From: Comamonadaceae bacterium
GTDB lineage: Bacteria; Pseudomonadota; Gammaproteobacteria; Burkholderiales; Burkholderiaceae_C
DNA length: 5,058 bases
Direction: 5' to 3'
Assembly: GCA_947460065.1 (NCBI GenBank)
Contig: CANHGF010000216.1
Location: 1 to 5,058 of the forward strand
Made by a program: the position numbers and the translations under genes. Numbering within the stretch: position 1 is the stretch's first letter; the number at the start of each line of letters is the position of its first letter. This document shows positions 1 through 5,058 of the stretch, piece by piece. A model generated the notes under the pieces. The model ran no database searches. It was not told where the DNA came from and saw only the letters and a program-made list of their open reading frames with translations.

Positions 1-266
1 ATGCCACCGTGGGCGAGCGGGTCAACTATGGCGCCGGCAGCATCACCGCCAACTACGACGGCGCCAACAAGCACCGCACCGTCATTGAGGCCGACGTCCA
101 TGTGGGCAGCAACTGCGTGCTGGTCGCGCCGGTCACGCTGGGCGCGGGCGGCACCATAGGCGGCGGCTCGACCATCACCAAAAGCACCGCGGCTGGCGCG
201 CTCACGGTAGCGCGCGGCAAGCAGGTGTCGGTGGCCAACTGGCAAAGGCCGGCGAAGAAGAAATAG
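1..266 (+). CDS. glmU: GlmU C-terminal fragment (N-acetylglucosamine-1-phosphate uridyltransferase / glucosamine-1-phosphate acetyltransferase), 5' truncated by window edge
   Basis: GlmU is a cytoplasmic bifunctional enzyme. Its C-terminal half acetylates glucosamine-1-phosphate with acetyl-CoA, and its N-terminal half transfers UMP to give UDP-GlcNAc. Only about 88 C-terminal residues are visible; the open frame starts before base 1 (whole codons from base 3) and ends at TAG 264-266. The sequence shows the left-handed beta-helix part of the acetyltransferase domain. It has the family signature [16 protein letters not shown], then hexapeptide-type turns ([24 protein letters not shown]), the AR-x-K-Q segment matching the acetyl-CoA-binding arginine region, and the usual W-x-RP-x-KKK tail. 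Catalytic residues of the uridyltransferase half lie outside the window. Downstream, only 25 bp separate its stop from the stop of the convergent toxin gene. I see no strong terminator there, so transcripts may collide or run through. The family call is secure from the signature and the tail. Confidence 0.96.
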   Translation, partial: ATVGERVNYGAGSITANYDGANKHRTVIEADVHVGSNCVLVAPVTLGAGGTIGGGSTITKSTAAGALTVARGKQVSVANWQRPAKKK

Positions 267-291
267 GCGCCGGCCTGGCTGGGGGCGGTGA

Positions 292-621
292 TCAGCCCGC
301 TTCTGGTTGGTTCATCCAGGCTGCGATGTCCCGACGACCGTGCAAGACACGCCAAACATCGACATGCCCCTCATGTTCGACATAAAAAAGAATCTGCTCG
401 AACCGGGACATAGGCCAGAATAGCAAGATGGGTAAATTCAGTTCATGCCCGTAGCGGGGTGACCCCGTACCGGGCTGCCGGCCGATGTGGGTGGTCGCTT
501 GCTCCAGCGCATCAACAAACCGCAGCGCCAGATCCTGCCCGCCCTCACCCAGGTAATCAGCAATGGCTTCGTCGATGTCCTGTTGCGCTTGAGCGCGCAG
601 GACGACCGGTTTGGCCTTCAC
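292..621 (-). CDS. parE: RelE/ParE-family toxin of a type II toxin-antitoxin pair
   Basis: This 109-residue protein matches the ParE branch of the RelE/ParE superfamily. It has an N-terminal helical hairpin (about 10-47) with A-x-x-D-I-x-E-A-I, the P-G-T-G-S-P-R turn (50-56), a beta-sheet core containing W-P-M-S-R-F-E-Q-I-L-F-Y (69-80), and the C-terminal R-V-L-H-G-R-R-D-I motif (91-99) that is typical of the family. ParE-type toxins usually poison DNA gyrase, whereas RelE-type toxins cleave mRNA on the ribosome. The target here is inferred from the sub-branch only. The start is GTG at 619-621, chosen because it overlaps the antitoxin stop as GTGA (618-621), the usual sign of translational coupling and the usual antitoxin-first order. 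The length fits the family (roughly 95-110 residues), and no frameshift or missing signature residue is seen. It converges on glmU with a 25-bp gap. The toxin-family call is strong; the choice of ParE over RelE is probable. Confidence 0.92.
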   Translation of the reverse strand: MKAKPVVLRAQAQQDIDEAIADYLGEGGQDLALRFVDALEQATTHIGRQPGTGSPRYGHELNLPILLFWPMSRFEQILFYVEHEGHVDVWRVLHGRRDIAAWMNQPEAG

Positions 622-869
622 CCGCGGCGACCTGGCTTGGCCGCCTGACGAACCCGCAGACGCAGGCTATCGAAAAAGGCCACATCGGCCGGCGCTGCGG
701 GCGCAGAAGCCGCGCCAGCCAGCAGCAGGCCTCGCAAACGCTGCCGATCCTGGTCCTTGCGGATCAGCTCACGCACATACTCGCTGCTGGTGCCATACCC
801 ACGCTCGCTGACCTGCTCATCGACAAAAGACTTCAAGGCCTGCGGCAAGGAAACGTTCATGGTGCTCAT
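618..869 (-). CDS. parD: ParD-like ribbon-helix-helix antitoxin
   Basis: This 83-residue protein has the ParD/CopG-type N-terminal DNA-binding region: M-N-V-S-L-P (4-9) forms the ribbon strand, and a helix-turn-helix stretch containing G-Y-G-T-S-S-E-Y-V-R-E-L-I-R (24-37) follows. The C-terminal part (about 50-83) contains A-F-F-D-S-L-R and would wrap the toxin. In this family the antitoxin neutralises the ParE partner and represses its own promoter. It is the upstream gene of the pair, and its TGA overlaps the toxin GTG by 4 bp. ATG at 869 is the first start and gives M-S-T-M-N-V; ATG at 860 (Met4) would also work. Neither has an obvious purine-rich ribosome binding site, so the start is uncertain by three residues. 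Only 46 bp separate it from the end of the regulator gene upstream, so it could be read from that gene as well as from its own promoter. The antitoxin call is strong. Confidence 0.92.
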   Translation of the reverse strand: MSTMNVSLPQALKSFVDEQVSERGYGTSSEYVRELIRKDQDRQRLRGLLLAGAASAPAAPADVAFFDSLRLRVRQAAKPGRRG

Positions 870-883
870 GGCGGGAAGATTGC

Positions 884-907
884 GACTTTGGCAAATTTTG
901 GCAAGTC
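884..907 (-). promoter_or_regulatory. Operator-like element upstream of the antitoxin gene
   Basis: A 24-bp element starts 14 bp upstream of the antitoxin ATG. On the plus strand the octamer TTTGGCAA occurs twice, at 887-894 and 897-904, a 10-bp period or about one helical turn. The block also has dyad symmetry around 895.5: GACTT (884-888) pairs with AAGTC (903-907), and the centre is AAATTT (893-898). ParD-type antitoxins commonly bind repeats like these to autoregulate, so an operator is a reasonable inference. On the minus strand TTGCCA (904-899) lies 17 bp from AATCTT (881-876), a poor possible -35/-10 pair that would give a nearly leaderless transcript. The repeats are visible; their binding role is inferred. 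Confidence 0.5.
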
Positions 908-915
908 AGTGGTCC

Positions 916-1419
916 TCAGCGTTCAAGCGAGGTCTGCAGCCCCAGCGGCTCCAGCGGCCTGAACTTGGCGCGGTGGATGCTGAAAAACGCCTTGACGTTG
1001 CGCACATTGGCGTCGCTGTTGAACAAGCGCTGGGCCAGCGCGGCATAGGCGGGCATGTCGGCGACCCGGACGATGAGCACGAAATCGGGGCCGGGCGAGA
1101 CGCGGTAACACTGCTGCACCGCATCTTCGGCCACCGCCCGAGCTTCGAAGGCGCGCGCCTGCTCGTCGCCCTGATGGTCCAAAGTGAGCTCGACCACCGC
1201 GGTCAAGCCATGGCCCAGGGTGGCGGCCAGCCGGTCGGCGCTGAGCACCGCCATTTGCCGCTCGATCAGCCCGGCTTCGCGCAGCCGACGAATGCGGCGC
1301 AAGCAGGTGGCCGGCGAAATTTGCAAGGCCAGGGCCAGGTCTTGGTTGCTGCGTGAGGCGTCCTGCTGCAGCGCGTCGAGCAAGCGCAAGTCCAGCTCAT
1401 CTGAGATAATTTCTTCCAT
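916..1419 (-). CDS. Lrp/AsnC-family transcriptional regulator
   Basis: This 167-residue protein has the two-domain layout of the Lrp/AsnC (feast/famine) family. Residues 7-60 are the winged helix-turn-helix: D-E-L-D-L-R-L-L-D-A-L-Q-Q-D-A-S-R-S-N followed by the recognition part S-P-A-T-C-L-R-R-I-R-R-L and the wing lead-in E-A-G-L-I. Residues 70-155 form the alpha-beta RAM domain, with V-V-E-L-T-L, the Y-R-V-S-P-G-P-D-F-V-L-I-V-R-V segment (105-119) that in relatives lines the effector site, and a final strand V-K-A-F-F-S-I-H. Members form dimers to octamers that bend DNA and often respond to amino acids; the effector here cannot be told. Start ATG 1417-1419 gives the standard N-terminus. No clear ribosome binding site precedes it (TATCTAA lies just upstream), so a leaderless or weakly translated message is possible. 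It is divergent from glmS across an AT-rich region with paired boxes, so autoregulation and control of glmS are plausible inferences. No gene name is assigned because Lrp paralogues cannot be told apart here. Confidence 0.93.
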   Translation of the reverse strand: MEEIISDELDLRLLDALQQDASRSNQDLALALQISPATCLRRIRRLREAGLIERQMAVLSADRLAATLGHGLTAVVELTLDHQGDEQARAFEARAVAEDAVQQCYRVSPGPDFVLIVRVADMPAYAALAQRLFNSDANVRNVKAFFSIHRAKFRPLEPLGLQTSLER

Positions 1420-1439
1420 TTAGATAGAATATTTGCAAT

Positions 1440-1451
1440 AAATGGCCATTT
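1440..1451. promoter_or_regulatory. Operator-like palindrome, left copy
   Basis: AAATGGCCATTT is a perfect 12-bp palindrome located 20 bp upstream of the regulator ATG. A copy with a single change, AAATTGCCATTT, lies at 1470-1481. Their centres are exactly 30 bp apart, close to three helical turns, so proteins bound to both would face the same side of the DNA. Lrp/AsnC proteins bind short imperfect palindromes in arrays with helical phasing, which makes the adjacent regulator the leading candidate binder. The repeat is visible; the binder is inferred. Confidence 0.5.
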
Positions 1452-1469
1452 TCGCATATGCATGAAATT

Positions 1470-1481
1470 AAATTGCCATTT
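1470..1481. promoter_or_regulatory. Operator-like box, right copy
   Basis: AAATTGCCATTT matches the perfect palindrome at 1440-1451 at 11 of 12 positions, the difference being T for G at the fifth base. It lies 72 bp upstream of the glmS start and overlaps a -35-like TTGCCA (1473-1478). A protein bound here could therefore block or assist transcription of glmS. Confidence 0.45.
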
Positions 1482-1521
1482 CAGTCTTAAATAGAAATCA
1501 ATGATCGTTGCCAAAAGCTTA

Positions 1522-1550
1522 GGATTCCAGCCTTCAGTCTGAAGGAGTCC
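1522..1550 (+). promoter_or_regulatory. glmS ribosome binding site inside a potential leader hairpin
   Basis: AGGAG at 1543-1547 lies 6 bp before the glmS ATG and fixes the start. It is the 3' arm of an inverted repeat: CCTTCA (1531-1536), loop GTC, TGAAGG (1540-1545). An outer pairing of GGAT (1522-1525) with GTCC (1547-1550), including one G-U pair, could bury the whole ribosome binding site. The arms are perfect over 6 bp (7 bp if counted as a DNA palindrome with one central base). Such a fold could limit translation initiation, or the repeat could be a protein-binding site. No glmS ribozyme-like sequence is present, as expected outside Gram-positive bacteria. Confidence 0.5.
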
Positions 1551-1553
1551 CCC

Positions 1554-3398
<1,845 letters not shown>

Positions 3399-3405
3399 CC
3401 GCGAA

Positions 3406-3457
3406 AGGACCTCAGGCGCAGAGGTCCTCCAGAGAACCCGCAAAGAGCCTCTGCGTT
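3406..3457 (+). terminator. Two mutually exclusive hairpins just after glmS (possible terminator or 3'-end structure)
   Basis: Hairpin A pairs AGGACCTC (3406-3413) with GAGGTCCT (3421-3428), a perfect 8-bp stem with a 7-base loop that begins 7 bp after the glmS stop. Hairpin B pairs CGCAGAGG (3417-3424) with CCTCTGCG (3448-3455), also a perfect 8-bp stem, extendable with G-U pairs to 3415-3425/3447-3457. A and B share 3421-3424, so only one can form at a time. Neither is followed by a run of T, so this is not a textbook intrinsic terminator. It may act as a 3'-end stabiliser or a weak terminator, or mark the edge of the decayed element that follows. Confidence 0.45.
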
Positions 3458-3463
3458 AGCAGC

Positions 3464-3736
3464 GGACCCCTGACTCTGGACATTCGACCGCTGAGTGCTC
3501 ATCAAGAGACTCTGGTGCAGACGATCCTTCAACTGAGGTGAGACGGTTGGATCGACAAACAGATCGCTGACCACTTCAATCTCATCGGTTGGCTCACGAC
3601 AAGAGGTCAATCCTGGCTGCCCCAAAGCGTCTTCTCGATGAGGAAGAAGTACGCGAGGCGCTTAGAGACGGTGCTGCGTCTGTCGGAGCTGGCGATTCTG
3701 ATCACCACACGCAAGCGGTCACAGCAGGTGAAATAG
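3464..3736 (+). pseudogene. Decayed C-terminal fragment of a probable site-specific recombinase (helix-turn-helix part)
   Basis: This frame reads L-D-I-R-P-L-S-A-H-Q-E-T-L-V-Q-T-I-L-Q-L-R, meets TGA at 3539-3541, then continues D-G-W-I-D-K-Q-I-A-D-H-F-N, x-x-G-W-L-T-T-R-G-Q-S-W, Q-S-V-F-S-M-R-K-K-Y-A-R-R and ends at TAG 3734-3736. The pattern 'I-A-x-x-x-N-x-x-G-x-x-T-x-R-G-x-x-W-x-x-x-x-V-x-x-x-x-K' is characteristic of the helix-turn-helix region near the C-terminus of large serine recombinases and related proteins. The part before and after the stop fits one domain, so the TGA probably interrupts a once-continuous gene. No start codon with a ribosome binding site, no resolvase catalytic domain and no continuation upstream are visible. 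Use of AGA, AGG and TTA codons differs from glmS next door, which hints at transfer. The family call comes from motif memory only and is moderate. Confidence 0.5.
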
Positions 3737-3855
3737 GCCATCCACGCGCCGATTGTCCAGAAAGCCGGGGTGGCCGCCACCGCAGTTCAAGCGCCGAATT
3801 GGGGCCTACAGCCGTGCTACATTGACCAGATTTTTCATAAAACCATCTAACAACA
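3737..3855. other. Intergenic leader of the lipoprotein gene
   Basis: This 119-bp stretch has no gene. It contains a short dyad, GGTGGC (3769-3774), one base, GCCACC (3776-3781), and then turns AT-rich close to the next start. TACATT (3818-3823) and CATAAA (3836-3841) are possible -10 boxes, but neither has a good -35 partner; TTGACC (3822-3827) resembles a -35 but leaves room only for a -10 on top of the start codon. I cannot fix the promoter. Confidence 0.35.
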
Positions 3856-4932
3856 ATGAACCTCACATCGATTCTGCGCCTGTCGGCCGTGCTCCTGTTC
3901 GCGACAAGCCTGGCCGCTTGCTTCGACGTCAGCCAGAAGGTCGTGATTGACAAGGGCGAGTTGAGCTACAGCGCAGAATTTCGCATTGATGCCAAGCTGG
4001 CAGCCATGAGCGATAAGAAGGGCGGTGCGTGCGACAACTTTTCTCAGGATCGCAATACATCGACCGCCATCAAGGTCCAAACCAGCGAGTCGGTGGCGGA
4101 CGGCAATGTGGTGTGCAAGTTGTCGGCCCAAGGGCCGCTGGACCAGTTCGCCAGTTTCTCGCCCGGCGACAAGGAAAACACCCTGTTCAAAATCGCTCCG
4201 GCCGCCGACGGAGCCTGGCGCATTGACAGCAGCTTTGACATGAAGGATCAGGCCAAAGCGAACACGGGCATGGAGGGCATGATGGAGGCCATGTTCGCCG
4301 GCCGCAATCTGAGCTGGAGCGCCACCGTGCCCAAAGTCCTGGAGACCAATGGCGAGGTGTCCAAGGACGGCAAGACCGTCACCTGGTCTGCCCCCGTGGC
4401 CTCGGCCTATAAGGCCAAGCAGTCCTTCTACCTGGTGTTCAAGGCCGAGCGCCCCTGGTATGCCTTCCTTCTGGATCTGATCGACGCGATCAAGAAATTC
4501 TTCGGCTCGCTTTTCGGTGGCGCAGACAAGGCTGCGGCGCCCGCCGCCAAGCCCGCCAGCAACCCAGCCGCACCGTCAGCACCGGCACCGGCGCCCGCGC
4601 CAGCCCCTGAGCAGGTGGCCCCGGCCCCCGCCCAGACTCAGACCCCGACCGAGGCTGCGCCGGCAGCGGCAGAAACCGGCCCGATCGCCGCCAGCTTCGA
4701 CTGCGCCAAGGCCCGTTCAGCGCAAGAAAAGATGATCTGCAGCGATCGCGAGCTGGCCCGCCTGGATGTAGAGCTGTCTGCCGTCTACCGCAAGGCCCGC
4801 GAAGCGGCCACCGATGCCAAGGCACTGCAAAACGAACAGTTACAGTGGCTCAAAGCAACCCGCAAGGCCTGCTCGGACAAAGCCTGTCTGGCAGAGGCCT
4901 ACAAGAGCCGGACGGCTGAGCTGTCGCGCTAA
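3856..4932 (+). CDS. Putative lipoprotein with C-terminal LprI-like (lysozyme inhibitor type) domain
   Basis: This 358-residue envelope protein has a lipoprotein signal peptide: a hydrophobic stretch L-S-A-V-L-L-F-A-T-S and lipobox L-A-A-C, with Cys22 as the predicted lipidated residue. Residue 23 is Phe, so the Asp+2 inner-membrane retention signal is absent and outer-membrane sorting is possible. Residues 23-198 look beta-rich (V-S-Q-K-V-V-I-D-K-G start; Cys59 and Cys87 could form a disulfide) and recall LppM-like or related lipoprotein domains, a weak resemblance. Residues 200-222 form an aromatic amphipathic helix (W-Y-A-F-L-L-D-L-I-D-A-I-K-K-F-F). A low-complexity Ala/Pro linker spans about 225-275. 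Residues 280-356 match the LprI N-terminal-type domain: F-D-C-A-K-A, E-x-x-I-C-S-D-R-E-L-A-x-L-D, Y-R-K-A, W-L-K-x-R-K-x-C, C-L, with cysteines 283, 295, 339 and 344. LprI of mycobacteria inhibits lysozyme; that function is not proven here. ATG at 3856 has no clear ribosome binding site but gives a proper signal peptide. The gene looks intact and native in composition. Confidence 0.85.
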   Translation: MNLTSILRLSAVLLFATSLAACFDVSQKVVIDKGELSYSAEFRIDAKLAAMSDKKGGACDNFSQDRNTSTAIKVQTSESVADGNVVCKLSAQGPLDQFASFSPGDKENTLFKIAPAADGAWRIDSSFDMKDQAKANTGMEGMMEAMFAGRNLSWSATVPKVLETNGEVSKDGKTVTWSAPVASAYKAKQSFYLVFKAERPWYAFLLDLIDAIKKFFGSLFGGADKAAAPAAKPASNPAAPSAPAPAPAPAPEQVAPAPAQTQTPTEAAPAAAETGPIAASFDCAKARSAQEKMICSDRELARLDVELSAVYRKAREAATDAKALQNEQLQWLKATRKACSDKACLAEAYKSRTAELSR

Positions 4933-5024
4933 AACGCAGCGGCGAAAGCACCTATCGTCTTGCGCAGTGCGCCGCCCCACTGACAGCCGGCGCGATCATC
5001 ACTGACATACAACAGGAGACCACC
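4933..5024. other. Intergenic region with ribosome binding site for the last gene
   Basis: The spacer is 92 bp. AGGAG at 5014-5018, 6 bp before ATG 5025, is a strong ribosome binding site that defines the next start. Small inverted repeats occur (GCGC at 4962-4965 with GCGC at 4969-4972; GCGGCG at 4939-4944 with CGCCGC at 4970-4975), but they lack a T-run and are not enough to call a terminator. No clear promoter is seen, so the next gene may be co-transcribed with the lipoprotein gene. Confidence 0.55.
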
Positions 5025-5058
5025 ATGGACCAGATCAGCCCGCAGGACTACCGACGCA
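5025..5058 (+). CDS. Start of an unidentified protein-coding gene, truncated by window edge
   Basis: Eleven codons are visible, M-D-Q-I-S-P-Q-D-Y-R-R, then the window ends. The case for a real gene is the strong AGGAG ribosome binding site 6 bp upstream and the GC-rich codon choice (CTG/CGC-type) that continues the plus-strand direction. The visible residues are hydrophilic and show no signal peptide, so a cytoplasmic product is likely. There is too little sequence to name a family. Confidence 0.7.
   Translation, partial: MDQISPQDYRR

Larger units (their letters stand above)
1420..1553. promoter_or_regulatory. Divergent promoter/regulatory region between the Lrp-type regulator and glmS
   Basis: This 134-bp intergenic stretch is markedly AT-rich (especially 1420-1525) compared with the GC-rich genes on both sides, as expected for a bidirectional promoter region. 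It contains palindromes and repeated boxes, listed separately, plus GCATATGC at 1454-1461, a perfect 8-bp palindrome between the boxes. I could not place a convincing sigma-70 -35/-10 pair in either direction. On the minus strand TATTCT (1431-1426) resembles a -10 box but lies only 6 bp from the regulator ATG. On the plus strand TTGCCA (1473-1478) resembles a -35 box but has no good -10 at 16-18 bp. The region must carry at least the regulator promoter and probably the glmS promoter. Confidence 0.7.

Noticed and set aside
267..291. Possible bidirectional terminator between glmU and the toxin gene
   Set aside because: Only a 5-bp GGCTG/CAGCC pairing (277-281 with 293-297) with an 11-base loop was found, with no T-run on either strand; too weak to call.
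459..962. A 167-codon plus-strand open frame across the toxin-antitoxin pair
   Set aside because: It lies opposite two well-supported coupled genes, has no ribosome binding site and no domain resemblance.
1420..1553. glmS ribozyme or small-RNA pairing site in the glmS leader
   Set aside because: The leader is too short and lacks ribozyme-like structure; no sequence recognisable as an enteric GlmZ target was seen. Only the simple hairpin over the ribosome binding site is reported.
3589..3825. Plus-strand open frame of 78 codons in the gap after glmS
   Set aside because: It is out of frame with the recombinase-like remnant, has no ribosome binding site, and its product is low-complexity with no recognisable family.
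4576..4670. Short GC-rich repeats (CACCGGC and CGCCCGC type) in the lipoprotein gene
   Set aside because: They encode the Ala/Pro linker and are explained as low-complexity coding sequence, not a repeat element or CRISPR array.
4939..4975. Inverted repeats after the lipoprotein gene as a terminator
   Set aside because: Stems are short (4-6 bp) with a long loop in one case and no T-run; chance pairing in GC-rich DNA is likely.

Overview
The window reads as chromosomal DNA from a GC-rich betaproteobacterium. It is most likely from the order Burkholderiales, perhaps near Comamonadaceae. That placement rests on recalled protein character, on high-GC codon use (CTG, CGC and GCC dominate), and on the glmU / Lrp-type regulator / glmS neighbourhood. 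It is an inference, not a measurement.

Layout, left to right: (1) The 3' end of glmU (+ strand) enters from the left edge. (2) Convergent to it, on the minus strand, lies a compact type II toxin-antitoxin pair. The ParD-like antitoxin (618-869) overlaps the ParE-like toxin (292-621) by 4 bp through GTGA, and an operator-like element (884-907) sits just upstream. (3) An Lrp/AsnC-family regulator (916-1419, minus) follows. (4) A 134-bp AT-rich intergenic region (1420-1553) separates the regulator from divergent glmS. It holds two near-identical 12-bp operator-like boxes exactly 30 bp apart and a hairpin that covers the glmS ribosome binding site. (5) A complete glmS (1554-3398) encodes the amidotransferase that makes glucosamine-6-phosphate. 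(6) A 457-bp stretch without an intact gene (3399-3855) begins with two mutually exclusive hairpins. It also contains the broken remnant of what looks like the C-terminal helix-turn-helix part of a site-specific recombinase. (7) A secreted lipoprotein gene (3856-4932) joins an N-terminal beta-rich domain, an Ala/Pro linker and a C-terminal LprI-like four-cysteine domain. (8) A well-placed ribosome binding site and the first 11 codons of an unidentified gene close the window.

The two named enzymes belong to one pathway: GlmS makes glucosamine-6-phosphate, and GlmU performs the last two steps to UDP-N-acetylglucosamine, the precursor of peptidoglycan and lipopolysaccharide. The regulator divergent from glmS is placed to control itself and possibly glmS. 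The toxin-antitoxin pair lies between glmU and the regulator and looks like an accessory insertion into a conserved housekeeping block. The LprI-like lipoprotein is also a cell-envelope protein.

Nothing here is clearly a new system. The most testable leads are the paired boxes in the regulator-glmS interval, the glmS leader hairpin, a TTGCCAAAA motif shared by the glmS leader and the antitoxin promoter region, the alternative hairpins after glmS, and the domain architecture of the lipoprotein.
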